From: Megalopta genalis
Lineage: Eukaryota; Arthropoda; Insecta; Hymenoptera; Halictidae
Direction of reading: 5' to 3'
Length of the DNA: 64,000 bases
NCBI RefSeq assembly: GCF_051020955.1
Contig: NW_027476157.1
Span: 310,001 to 374,000, forward strand
Of the stretch, positions 35,868-49,400 are shown one piece after another (position 1 is the stretch's first letter; each line of letters starts with the position of its first letter). The notes beneath the pieces are model-generated. The model was given only the letters and a program-made list of their open reading frames with translations. It was not told the origin of the DNA and searched no databases. Made by a program: the position numbers and the translations under genes.

Positions 35868-37100
35868 TTGTTTCGCAAGAATATGAAGCTAAACCATGTG
35901 TTTCGCACAGATTTGAAGCTAACTCGTTTGTTTCGCCTGCATTTGAAGCTATATCAATTATATCGCAAGTATTTGAATCTGAATCATTTGTGTCGCATGG
36001 CTTTGAGGATAAGCCTTCTACTTCGCATTAGTTTGAAGGTAAATCATGTGTTTCGCTTGGATTTGAAGCTAACTCGTTTGTTTCGCCTGCATTTGAAGCT
36101 AAATCATGTTTATCACAAGTATCTGAATCTAAACCATTTGTTTCGCAAGAATATAAAGCTAAACCATGTGTTTCGCTTGGATTTGAAGGTAACTCGTTTG
36201 ATTCGCCTGCATTTGAAGCTATATCAATTATATCGCAAGTATTTGAAGCTAAATTATTTGTGTCTCATGGCTTTGAAGAAAGCCTTCTACTATGCATTAA
36301 TTTGAAGGTAAATCATGCGTTTCGCTTGGATTTGAAGGTAACTCGTTTGTTTCGCCTGCATTTGAAGCTAAATCATGTTTATCACAATTATCTGAATCTA
36401 AACCATTTGTTTCGCAAGAATATGAAGCTAAACCATGTGTTTCGCATGAATTTGAAGCTAAATCATGTATTTCGCACAGATTTGAAGCTAACTCGTTTGT
36501 TTCGCCGGGCATTGAAACTGTATCACTTATATCACTTATCTATCGCAAGTATTTGATGGTTTCGCTTGGATTTGAAGGTAACTCGTTTGTTTCGCCCTTA
36601 TTTGAAGCTATATCATTTATATCGCAAGTCTGTGAAGCTAAATCATTTGTTTCGCATGGAGTTGAAGCTAAGGCTTCTACTTCGCATTGATTTGACACTA
36701 AATCATGTGTTTCGCTTGGATTTGAAGCTAACTCGTTTGTTTCGCCAGCATTTGAAGTTATATCATTTATATCGCAAGTATTTGAAGCTAAATCATTTGT
36801 GTCGCATGGCTTTGAATATAAGCCTTCTACTTTAAATCAATTTGAAGGTAAATCATGTGTTTCGCTTGGATTTGAAGCTAACTCGTTTGTTTCGCCTGCA
36901 TTTGAAGCTATATCACTTATATCGCAAGTATTTGAAGCTAAGTCATTTGATTCGCATGGATATGAAGCTAAGCCTTCTACTTCGCATTGCTTTGAAGCTA
37001 AATCATGTGTTTCGCTTGGTTTTAAAGCTAACTCGTTTGTTTCGCATGCGGTTGAAGCTGAATCAAGTTTATCACAAGTATATGAAGCTAAACCATTTGT
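35868..37100. repeat. Segment repeated at 50,731-51,963 and from 63,139
   Basis: Offset 14,863 bp. It carries the scar pair with the CGCCGGGCA left neighbour, a hairpin variant at 36,269 and the CTTTAAATCAATTTG variant at 36,831. The right boundary is where 37,101 reads TTCGCAAG but 51,964 reads TTTGCAAG. Confidence 0.85.
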
Positions 37101-39245
37101 TTCGCAAGAATATGAAGCTAAACCATGTGTTTCGCATTGATTTGAAACTAAATCATGTGTTTCGCATGGATTTGAAGTTAAATCAAGGGGTTTTGCATGG
37201 ATTTGAAACTAACTCGTTTGTTTCGCCTGCATTTGAAGCTAAATCATGTTTATCACAAGTATCTGAATCTAAACCATTTGTTTCGCAAGAATATGAAGCT
37301 AAACCATGTGTTTCGCATGAATTTGAAGCTAAATCATGTGTTTCGCACAGATTTGAAGCTAACTCGTTTGTTTCGCCTGCATTTGAAGCTATATCAATTA
37401 TATCGCAAGTATTTGAAGCTAAATCATTTGTGTCGCATGCGTTTGAAGATAAGCCATCTACTTTGCATTAATTTGAAGTTAAATCATGTGTTTCGCTTGG
37501 ATTTGAAGGTAACTCGTTTGTTTCGCCAGGATTTGAAGCTAAATCATGTTTATCACAATTATCAGAATCTAAACCATTTGTTTCGCAAGAATATGAAGCT
37601 AAACCATGTGTTTCGCATGAATTTGAAGCTAAATCATGTGTTTCGCACAGATTTGAAGCTAACTCGTTTGTTTCGCCCTTATTTGAAGCTATATCATTTA
37701 TATCGCAAGTCTGTGAAGCTAAATCATTAGTTTCGCATGGATTTGAAGCTATGCCTTCTGCTTCGCATTGATTTGAAACCAAATCATGTGTTTCGCTTGG
37801 ATTTGAAGCTAACTCGTTTGTTACGCCTGCATTGAAGCTATATCACTTCTATCGCAAGTATTTGAAGCTAAATCATTTGTGTCGCATGGATTTGAAGATA
37901 AGCCTTCTACTTCGCATTGATTTGAAACTAAATCATGTGTTTCGCTTGGATTTGAAGCTAACTCGTTTGTTTCGCCTGAATTTGATGCTATATCATTTAT
38001 ATGGCAAGTATTTGAAGCTAAACCATTTGTTTCGCAAGAATATGAAGCTAAACCATGTGTTTCGCATGGATTTGAAGCTAATTCGTTTGTTTCGCCTGCA
38101 TTTGAAGCTAAATCAATTATATCGCAAGTATTTGAAGCTGAATCATTTGTGTCGCATGGCTTTGAGGATAAGCCTTCTACTTCGCATTAATTTGAAGGTA
38201 AATCATGTGTTTCGCTTGGATTGGAAGCAAACTCGTTTGTTTCGCCTGCATTTGAGGCTATATCATTTATATCGCAAGTATGTGAAGCTAAATCATTTGT
38301 TTCGCATGGATATGAAGCTATGTCTACTACTTCGCATTGATGTGAAACAAAATCATGTGTTTCGCATGTATTTGAAGCTAAATCATGTGTTTCGCACAGA
38401 TTTGAAGCTAACTCGTTTGTTTCGCCTGCATTTGAATCTATATCATTTATATCGCAAGTCTCTGAAGCTAAATCATTTGTTTCGCATGGAGATGAAGCTA
38501 AGGCTTCTACGTCGCATTGATTTGACACTAAATCATGTGTTTCGCTTGGATTTGAAGCTAACTCGTTTGTTTCGCCTGCATTTGAGGCTATATCATTTAT
38601 ATCGCAAGTATGTGAAGCTAAATCATTTGTTTCGCATGGATATGAAGCTATGTCTACTACTTCGCATTGATTTGAAACTACATCATGTGTTTCGCATGGA
38701 TTTGAAGCTAAATCATGTGTTTCGCATGGATGTGAAGCTAACTCGTTTGTTTCGCCTGCATTTGATGCTATATCATTTATATCGCAAGTATTTAAAGCTA
38801 AATCATTTGTGTCGCATGGCTTTGAAGATAAGCCTTCTACTTCGCATTGATTTGACGCTAAATCATGTGTTTCGCAAAGATTTGAAGCTAACTCGTTGTT
38901 TCGCCTGCATTTGAAGCTATATCAATTATATTGCAAGTATTTGAAGCTAAATCATTTGTGTTGCATGGCTTTGAAGATAAGCCTTCGACTTTGCATTAAT
39001 TTGAAGGTAAATCATGTGTTTCGCTTGGATTTGAAGCTAAGCCTTCTACTTCGCATTAATTTGGAACTAAATCATGTGTTTCGCTTGGATTTGTAGCTAA
39101 GTTGTTTGTTTCGCATGCATTTGAAGCTAAATCAATCATATAGCAAGTATTTGAAGCAGAATCATTTGTGTCGCATGGCTTTGAGGATAAGCCTTCTACT
39201 TCGCATTGATTTGGAACTAAATCATGTGTTTCGCTTGGATTTGAA
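37101..39245. repeat. Segment repeated at 52,803-54,946
   Basis: Offset 15,702 bp, dropping to 15,701 near 54,510 where ATTTTGTTGCATGG replaces ATTTGTGTCGCATGG. Private variants include GCCAGGATTTG (37,525), TATATGGCAAG (38,008), GATTGGAAGCAAACTCG (38,217) and GAACTAAATC monomers (39,062). The start also lies about 2,369 bp upstream of a second local copy beginning near 39,470. Confidence 0.85.
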
Positions 39246-42200
39246 GCTAACTCGTTTGTTTCGCATGCATTTGAAGCTATATGAATTCTATCGCAAGTAT
39301 TTGAAGCTAAATCATTTGTGTCGCATGGCTTTGAGGATAAGCCTTCTACTTCGCATTAATTTGAAGGTAAATCATGTGTTTCGCTTGGATTTGAAGCTAA
39401 CTCGTTTGTTTCGCCTGCATTTGAAGCTAAATCATGTTTATCACAACTATCTGAATCTAAACCATTTGTTTCGCAAGAATATGAAGCTAAACCATGTGTT
39501 TCGCATTGATTTGAAACTAAATCATGTGTTTCGCATGGATTTGAAGTTAAATCAAGGGGTTTTGCATGGATTTGAAACTAACTCGTTTGTTTCGCCTGCA
39601 TTTGAAGCTAAATCATGTTTATCACAAGTATCTGAATCTAAACCATTTGTTTCGCAAGAATATGAAGCTAAACCATGTGTTTCGCATGAATTTGAAGCTA
39701 AATCATGTGTTTCGCACAGATTTGAAGCTAACTCGTTTGTTTCGCCTGCATTTGAAGCTATATCAATTATATCGCAAGTATTTGAAGCTAAATCATTTGT
39801 GTCGCATGCGTTTGAAGATAAGCCATCTACTTTGCATTAATTTGAAGTTAAATCATGTGTTTCGCTTGGATTTGAAGGTAACTCGTTTGTTTCGCCAGGA
39901 TTTGAAGCTAAATCATGTTTATCACAATTATCAGAATCTAAACCATTTGTTTCGCAAGAATATGAAGCTAAACCATGTGTTTCGCATGAATTTGAAGCTA
40001 AATCATGTGTTTCGCACAGATTTGAAGCTAACTCGTTTGTTTCGCCCTTATTTGAAGCTATATCATTTATATCGCAAGTCTGTGAAGCTAAATCATTTGT
40101 TTCGCATGGAGTTGAAGCTAAGGCTTCTACTTCGCATTGATTTGACACTAAATCATGTGTTTCGCATGGATTTGAAGCTAACTCGTTTGTTTCGCCTGCA
40201 TTTGATGCAGTATCAATTATATCGCAAGTATTTGAAGCTAAATCATTTGTGTCGCTTGGATTTGAAGCTAACTCGTTTGTTTCGCCTGTATTTGAAGCTA
40301 TATCATTTATATCGCAAGTATGTGAAGCTAAATCATTTGTTTCGCATGGATTTGAAGCTATGCCTTCTGCTTCGCATTGATTTGAAACCAAATCATGTAT
40401 TTCGCTTGGATTTGAAGCTAACTCGTTTGTTACGCCTGCATTGAAGCTATATCACTTCTATCGCAAGTATTTGAAGCTAAATCATTTGTGTCGCATGGAT
40501 TTGAAGATAAGCCTTCTACTTCGCATTGATTTGAAACTAAATCATGTGTTTCGCTTGGATTTGAAGCTAACTCGTTTGTTTCGCCTGAATTTGATGCTAT
40601 ATCATTTATATGGCAAGTATTTGAAGCTAAACCATTTGTTTCGCAAGAATATGAAGCTAAACCATGTGTTTCGCATGGATTTGAAGCTAATTCGTTTGTT
40701 TCGCCTGCATTTGAAGCTAAATCAATTATATCGCAAGTATTTGAAGCTGAATCATTTGTGTCGCATGGCTTTGAGGATAAGCCTTCTACTTCGCATTAAT
40801 TTGAAGGTAAATCATGTGTTTCGCTTGGATTGGAAGCAAACTCGTTTGTTTCGCCTGCATTTGAGGCTATATCATTTATATCGCAAGTATGTGAAGCTAA
40901 ATCATTTGTTTCGCATGGATATGAAGCTATGTCTACTACTTCGCATTGATGTGAAACAAAATCATGTGTTTCGCATGTATTTGAAGCTAAATCATGTGTT
41001 TCGCTTGGATTTGAAGCTAACTCGTTTGTTTCGCCTGCATTTGAGGCTATATCATTTATATCGCAAGTATGTGAAGCTAAATCATTTGTTTCGCATGGAT
41101 ATGAAGCTATGTCTACTACTTCGCATTGATTTGAAACTACATCATGTGTTTCGCATGGATTTGAAGCTAAATCATGTGTTTCGCATGGATGTGAAGCTAA
41201 CTCTGTTTCGCCTGCATTTGAAGCTAAATTATGTTTATCACAAGTATCTGAATCTAAACAATTTGTTTCGCAAGAATATGAAGCTAAACCATGTGTTTCG
41301 CATGAATTTTAAGCTAAATCATGAGTTTCGCACAGATTTGAAGCTAACTCGTTTGTTTCGCCTGCATTTGAAGCTATATCAATTATATCGCAAGTATTTG
41401 AAGCTAAATCATTTGTGTCGTATGGTTTTGAAGATAAGCCTTCTACTTTGCATTAATTTGAAGGGAAATCATGTGTTTCGCTTGGATTTGAAGGTAACTC
41501 GATTGTTTCGCCTGCATTTGAAGCCAAATCATGTTTACCACAATTATCTGAATCTAAACCATCTGTTTCGCAAGAATATGAAGCTAAACCATGTGTTTCG
41601 CATGAATTTGAAGCTAAATCATGTATTTCACACAGATTTGAAGCTAACTCGTTTGTTTCGCCTGCATTGAAACTGTATCACTTATATCACTTATCTATCG
41701 CAAGTATTTGATGGTTTCGCTTGGATTTGAAGGTAACTCGTTTGTTTCGCCTGCATTTGAAGCTATATCAATTATATCGCAAGTATTTGAAGCTAAATCA
41801 TTTGTGTCTCATGGCTTTGAAGAAAGCCTTCTACTATGCATTAATTTGAAGGTAAATCATGTGTTTCGCTTGGATTTGAAGGTAACTCGTTTGTTTCGCC
41901 TGCATTTGAAGCTATATCAATTATATCGCAAGTATTTGAATCTGAATCATTTGTGTCGCATGGCTTTGAGGATAAGCCTTCAACTTCGCATTAATTTGAA
42001 GGTAAATCATGTGTTTCGCTTGGATTTGAAGCTAACTCGTTTGTTTCGCCTGCATTTGAAGCTATATCATTTATATCGCAAGTATGTGAAACTAAATCAT
42101 TTCTTTCGCATGGATATGAAGCTATGCCTACTACTTCGCATTGATTTGTAACTAAATCATGTGTTTCGCATGGATTTGAAGGTAAATCATGTGTTTCGCA

Positions 42201-43403
42201 TGGATTTGAAACTATCTCGTTTGCTTCGCCTGCATTTGAAGCTAAATCATGTTTATCACAAGTATCTGAATCTAAACCATTTGTTTCGCAAGAATATGAA
42301 GCTAAACCATGTGTTTCGCTTGGATTTGAAGTTAACTCGTTTGTTTCGCCTGCATTTGAAGCTATATCAATTATATCGCAAGTATTTGAAGCTAAATCAT
42401 TTGTGTCTCATGGCTTTGAAGAAAGCCTTCTGCTATGCATTAATATGCAGGTAAATCATGCGTTTCGCTTGGATTTGATGGTAACTCGTTTGTTTGGCCT
42501 GCATTTGAAGCTAAATCATGTTTATCACAATTATCTGAATCTAAACCATTTGTTTCGCAAGAATATGAAGCTAAACCATGTGTTTCGCATGAATTTGAAG
42601 CTAAATCATGTATTTCGCACAGATTTGAAGCTAACTCGTTTGTTTCGCCTGCATTGAAACTGTATCACTTATATCACTTATCTATCGCAAGTATTTGATG
42701 GTTTCGCTTGGATTTGAAGGTAACTCGTTTGTTTCGCATGCAGTTGAACGTAAATCATGTATACCACAAGTATTTGAAGCTAAACCATTTGTTTCGCATT
42801 GATTTGAAGCTAAGCCTTCAACTTCGCATTGATTTGAAGCTAAATCATTTGTTTCCCTTGGATTTGAAGGTAACGCGATTGTTTCGCTTGCGTTTGAAGC
42901 TATATGATGTATATCAGAAGTATTTGAAGCAAAATCATTTGATTCGCATGGATTTGAAGCTAAGTCTTCTACTTCGCATTGATTTGAAGCAGAATCATGT
43001 GTTTCGCATGAATTTGAAGCTAACTTGTTTGTTTCGCCTGCATTAGAAGCTATATCATTTATATTGCAAGTATCTGAAGCTAAACAATTTGTTTCGCATG
43101 TATTTGATGCTAAACCACGTGTTACCCATGAATTTGAACCTGAATCATGTGTTTCGCATGCATTTGAAGCTTAATCATGTGTTTTGCATGGATTTGAAGC
43201 TAACTCATTTGTTTCACCTGCCTTTGTATCTATTTCATTTATGAGGCTAGTATTTGAAGCTAAATCGTTTGTTTCGCATGCAGTTGAATCTAAATAATGA
43301 ATATTACAAGTATTTGAAGATAAACCAGTTGCTTTGCATGGATTTGAATCTAAGCCTTCTACTTCGCATTGATTTGAAGCAAAATCATGTGTTTCGCATG
43401 GAT

Positions 43404-46400
43404 TTGAAGCTAACTCTTTTGTTTCGCCTGCATATGATGCTATATCATTTATATCGCAAGTATTTAAAGCTAAATCATTTTTGTCGCATGGATTTGAAGA
43501 TAAGCCTTCTACTTCGCATTGATTTGAAACTAAATCATGTGTTTCGCTTGGATTTGAAGCTAACTCGTTTGTTTCGCCTGTATTTGAAGCTATATCATTT
43601 ATATCGCAAGTATGTGAAGCTAAATCATTTGTTTCGCATGGATTTGAAGCTATGCCTTATGCTTCGCATTGATTTGAAACCAAATCATGTGTTTCGCTTG
43701 GATTTGAAGCTAACTCGTTTGTTACGCCTGCATTGAAGCTATATCACTTCTATCGCAAGTATTTGAAGCTAAATCATTTGTGTCGCATGGATTTGAAGAT
43801 AAGCCTTCTACTTCGCATTGATTTGAAACTAAATCATGTGTTTCGCTTGGATTTGAAGCTAACTCGTTTGTTTCGCCTGCATTTGATGCTATATCATTTA
43901 TATCGCAAGTATTTGAAGCTAAATCATTTGTGTCGCATGGTTTTGAAGCTACACCTTCTACTTCGCATTGATTTGAAGCTAAATCACATGTTTCCCTTGC
44001 ATTTGAAGCTAACGCGATTGTTTCGCATGCAGTTGAAGCTAAATCATGTTTATCACAAGTATCTGAAGCTAAACCATTTGTTTCGCAGGAATTTGAAGCT
44101 AAACCAGGTGTTTCTCATGGATTTGAAGCTAAATCATGTGTTTCGCATTGATTTGATGATAAATCATGTGTTTCGCTTGGACTTCATGCCAAGCCTTCTA
44201 CTTCGCATTGATTTATGGCTAAATCATTTTTTCGCTTGGAGTTGAATCTTGCTCGTTTGTTTCGCATGCAGTTGAAGCTAAATCATGTATATCAGAAATA
44301 TTTGAAGCTAAACCATTTGTGTCGCATGGTTTATAAGCTAAGCCTTCTACTTCGCATTGATTTGAAGCTAAATGATGTGTTTCGCATGTATTTGTAGATA
44401 ACTCGCTTGTTTTGCCTGCATCTGAAACTATGTCTCTTGTATCGCAAGTATCTGAAGCTAAATCATTTGTTTCTCATGTATTTGAAGCTAAATCATGTGT
44501 TTCGCACAGATTTGAAGCTGACTCGTTTGTTTCGCCAGCATTGGAAGCTAAACCATGTTTATCACAATTATCGGAATCTAAACCATTTGTTTCGCAAGCA
44601 TGTGAAGCTAAACCATGTGTTTCGCATGAATTTGAAGCTAAATCATATGTTTCGCACAGATTTGAAGCTAACTCGTTTGTTTCGCCCTTATTTGAAGCTA
44701 TATCATTTATATCGCAAGTCTGTGAAGCTAAATCATTTGTGTCGCATGGATTTGAAGCTAAGCCTTCTACTTCGCATTGATTTGAAACTAAATCATCTGT
44801 TTCGCTTGGATTTGAAGCTAACTCGTTTGTCTGTCCTGCATTTGAAGCTTTATCAATTATATCGCAAGTATTTGAAGCTAAACGATTTGTGTCGCATGGC
44901 TTTGAGGATTAGCCTTCTACTTCGCATTGATTTGAAAATAAACCATGTGTTTCGTATGGATTTGAAGTCATCTCGTTTGTTTCGCATGCAGTCGAAGTTA
45001 AATCATGAATATCACAAGTGTTTGAAGATAACCCATTTGTTTCGAAAGAATATGAAGCTAAACAATGTGTTTCGCATCGATATGAAGCTAAATCATGTGT
45101 TTCTCTTGGATTTGAAGTTAACTCGTTTTTTTCGCCTGCATTTGAAGCTACTTCATTTATACCGCAAGTATTTGAAGCTAAATCATTCGTATCGTATGGA
45201 TTTGAATCTAAGCCTTCTACTTCGCATTGATTTGAAGCTAAATCATGTGTTTCTCTTGCATTTTAAACTAACGCGTTTGTTTCGCATGCAGTTGAAGCTA
45301 AATCATGTTTATCACAAGTATCTGAAACTAAACCACTTGTTTCGCAAGAATATGAAGCTAAACCATGTGCATCGCATTGATTTGAAGCTAAATCATGTGT
45401 TCCGCATCGATTTGAAGCTAACTCGTTTGTTTTGCCTGCATTTGAAGTTATATCATTTATATCGCAAGTATTTGAAGCTAAATCATTTGTGTCGCATGGC
45501 TTTGAATATAAGCCTTCTACTTTAAATTAATTTGAAGGTAAATCATGTGTTTCGCTTGGATTTGTAGCTAACTCGTTTGTTTCGCCTGCATTTGAAGCTA
45601 TATCACTTATATCGCAAGTATTTGAAGCTAAGTCATTTGATTCGCATGGATATGAAGCTAAGCCTTCTACTTCGCATTGCTTTGAAGCTAAATCATGTGT
45701 TTCGCTTGGTTTTAAAGCTAACTCGTTTGTTTCGCATGCGGTTGAAGCTAAATCAAGTTTATCACAAGTATTTGAAGCTAAATCATTTGCGTCGCATGGA
45801 GTTGAAGCTAAGGCTTCTACTTCGCATTGATTTGACACTAAATCATGTGTTTCGCTTGGATTTGAAGCTAACTCGTTTGTTTCGCCTGCATTTGAAGCTA
45901 AATCATGTTTATCACAACTATCTGAATCTAAACCATTTGTTTCGCAAGAATATGAAGCTAAACCATGTGTTTCTCTTGGATTTGAAGGTAACTCGTTTGT
46001 TTCGCCTGCATTTGAAGCTATATCAATTATATCGCAAGTATTTGAAGCTAAATCATTTGCGTCTCATGGCTTTGAAGAATGCCTTCTACTATGCATTAAT
46101 TTGAAGGTAAATCATGCGTTTCGCTTGGATTTGAAGGTTACTCGTTTGTTTCGCCTGCATTTGAAGCTAAATCATGTTTATCACAATTATCTGAATCTAA
46201 ACCATTTGTTTCGCAAGAATATGAAGCTAAACCATGTGTTTCGCATGAATTTGAAGCTAAATCATGTATTTCTCACAGATTTGAAGGTAACTCGTTTGTT
46301 TCGCCCTTATTTGAAGCTATATCATTTATATCGCGAGTCTGTGAAGCTAAATCATTTGTTTCGCATGGAGTTGAAGCTAAGGCTTCTACTTCGCATTGAT

Positions 46401-49400
46401 TTGACACTAAATCATGTGTTTCGCTTGGATTTGAAGCTAACTCGTTTGTTTCGCCTGCATTTGAAGCTATATCATTTATATCGCAAGTATGTGAAACTAA
46501 ATCATTTCTTTCGCATGGATATGAAGCTATGCCTACTACTTCGCATTGATTTGTAACTAAATCATGTGTTTCGCATGGATTTGAAGGTAATTCATGTGTT
46601 TCGCATGGATTTGAAACTATCTCGTTTGTTTCGCCTGCATTTGAAGCTATATCAATTATATCGCAAGTATTTGAAGCTAAATCATTTGTGTCTCATGGCT
46701 TTGAAGAAAGCCTTCTACAATGCATTAATTTGAAGGTAAATCATGCGTTTCGCTTGGATTTGAAGGTAACTCGTTTGTTTCGCCTGCATTTGAAGCTAAA
46801 TCATGTTTATCACAATTATCTGAATCTAAACCATTTGTTTCGCAAGAATATGAAGCTAAACCATGTGTTTCGCATGAATTTGAAGCTAAATCATGTATTT
46901 CGCACAGATTTGAAGCTAACTCGTTTGTTTCGCCTGCATTGAAACTGTATCACTTATATCACTTATCTATCGCAAGTATTTGATGGTTTCGCTTGGATTT
47001 GAAGGTAACTCGTTTGTTTCGCCCTTATTTGAAGCTATATCATTTATATCGCAAGTCTGTGAAGCTAAATCATTTGTTTCGCATGGAGTTGAAGCTAAGG
47101 CTTCTACTTCGCATTGATTTGACACTAAATCATGTGTTTCGCTTGAATTTGAAGCTAACTCGTTTGTTTCGCCTGCATTTGAAGCTATATCACTTATATC
47201 GCAAGTATTTGAAGCTAAGTCATTTGATTCGCATGGATATGAAGCTAAGCCTTCTACTTCGCATTGCTTTGAAGCTAAATCATGTGTTTCGCTTGGTTTT
47301 AAAGCTAACTCGTTTGTTTCGCATGCGGTTGAAGCTAAATGAAGTTTATCACAAGTATATGAAGCTAAACCATTTGTTTTGCAAGAATATGAAACTAAAC
47401 CATGTGTTTCGCTTGGATTTGAAGCTAAATCATGTGTTTCGCATAGACTTGAAGCTCCCTCGTTTGTTTCGCCTGCATTTGAAGCTATACCAATTACATC
47501 GCAAGTATTTGAAGCTAAATCATTTGCGTCGCATGGAGTTGAAGCTAAGGCTTCTACTTCGCATTGATTGGACACTAAATCATGTGTTTCGCTTGGATTT
47601 GAATCTAACTCGTTTGTTTCGCCTGCATTTGATGCTGTATCAATTATATCGCAAGTATTTGAAGCTAAATCATTTCTGTCGCATGGCTTTGAAGCTAACT
47701 CGTTTGTTTCGCCTGCATTGAAGCTATATCACTTCTATCGCAAGTATTTGAAGCTAAATCATTTGTGTCGCACGGATTTGAAGCTAAGCCTTCTACTTCG
47801 CATTGATTTGTAACTAAATCATGTGTTTCGCATGGATTTGAAGGTAAATCATTTGTTTCGCATGGATTTGAAACTATCTCGTTTGTTTCGCCTGCATTTG
47901 AAGCTAAATCATGTTTATCACAAGTATCTGAATCTAAACCATTTGTTTCGCAAGAATATGAAGCTAAACCATGTGTTTCGCACAGATTTGAAGCTATCTC
48001 GTTTGTTTCGCCTGCATTTGAAGCTATATCAATTATATCGCAAGTATTTAAAGCTAAATCATTTGTGTCGCATGGCTTTGAAGATAAGCCTTCTACTTCG
48101 CATTGATTTGACGCTAAATCATCTGTTTCGCAAAGATTTGAAGCTAACTCGTCTGTTTCGCCTGCATTTTAAGCTATATCATTTATATCGCAAGTATATG
48201 AAGCTAAACCATTTGTTTCGCAAGAATATGAAGCTAAACCATGTGTTTCGCATGGATTTGAAGCTAACTCGTTTGTTTCGCCTGCATTTGTAGCTAAATC
48301 AATTATATCGCAAGTATTTGAAGCTGAATCATTTGTGTCGCATGGCTTTGAGGATAAGCCTTGTACTTCGCATTAGTTTGAAGGTAAATCATGTGTTTCG
48401 CTTGGATTTGAAGCTAACTCGTTTGTTTCGCCTGCATTTGATGCTATATCAATTATATTGCAAGTATTTGAAGCTAAATCATTTGTGTTGCATAGCTTTG
48501 AAGATAAGCCTTCCACTTTGCATTAATTTGAATGTAAATCATGTGTTTCGCTTGGATTTGAAGCTAAGCCTTCTACTTCGCATTGATTTGGAACTAAATC
48601 ATGTGTTTCGCTTGGATTTGTAGCTAAGTTGTTTGTTTCGCATGCATTTGAAGCTAAATCAATCATATAGCAAGTATTTGAAGCAGAATCATTTGTGTCG
48701 CATGGCTTTGAGGATAAGCCTTCTACTTCGCATTAATTTGAAGGTAAGTCATGTGTTTCGCTTGGATTTGAAGCTATGTCTACTACTTCGCATTGATTTG
48801 AAACTAAATCATGTGTTTCGCATGGATTTGAAGCTAAATCATGTGTTTCGCATGGATGTGAAACTAACTCGATGTTTCGCCTGCATTTGAAGCTAAATCA
48901 TGTTTATCACAAGTAACTGAATCTAAACCATTTGTTTCGCAAGAATATGAAGCTAAACCATGTGTTTCGCATGAATTTGAAGCTAAGTCATGTGTTTCGC
49001 ACAGATTTGAAGCTAACTCGTTTGTTTCGCCTGCATTTGATGCTATATCATTTATATCGCAAGTATTTAAAGCTAAATCATTTGTGTCGCATGGCTTTGA
49101 AGATAAGCCTTCTACTTCGCATTGATTTGACGCTAAATCATGTGTTTCTCAAAGATTTGAAGCTAACTCGTCTGTTTCGCCTGCATTTTAAGCTATATCA
49201 TTTATATCGCAAGTATATGAAGCTAAACCATTTGTTTCGCAAGAATATGAAGCTAAACCATGTGTTTCGCATGGATTTGAAGCTAACTCGTTTGTTTCGC
49301 CTGCATTTGTAGCTAAATCAATTATATCGCAAGTATTTGAAGCTGAATCATTTGTGTCGCATGGCTTTGAGGATAAGCCTTGTACTTCGCATTAGTTTGA

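Larger units (their letters stand above)
30431..43403. repeat. Mosaic domain preceding HOR family 2
   Basis: This domain is built of pieces that recur in the unit at 43,404-55,811 but with different spacing. Correspondences: 33,313-35,867 at +13,094; 35,868-37,100 at +14,863; 37,101-39,245 at +15,702 (one base less near 54,510); about 39,542-39,697 at +15,401; about 40,200-40,600 at +15,251. Within the domain, 37,101 onward is repeated from about 39,470 at offset 2,369, rising to 2,609 (240 bp, eight monomers). It looks like an earlier, rearranged copy of the 12.4-kb unit. Confidence 0.82.
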
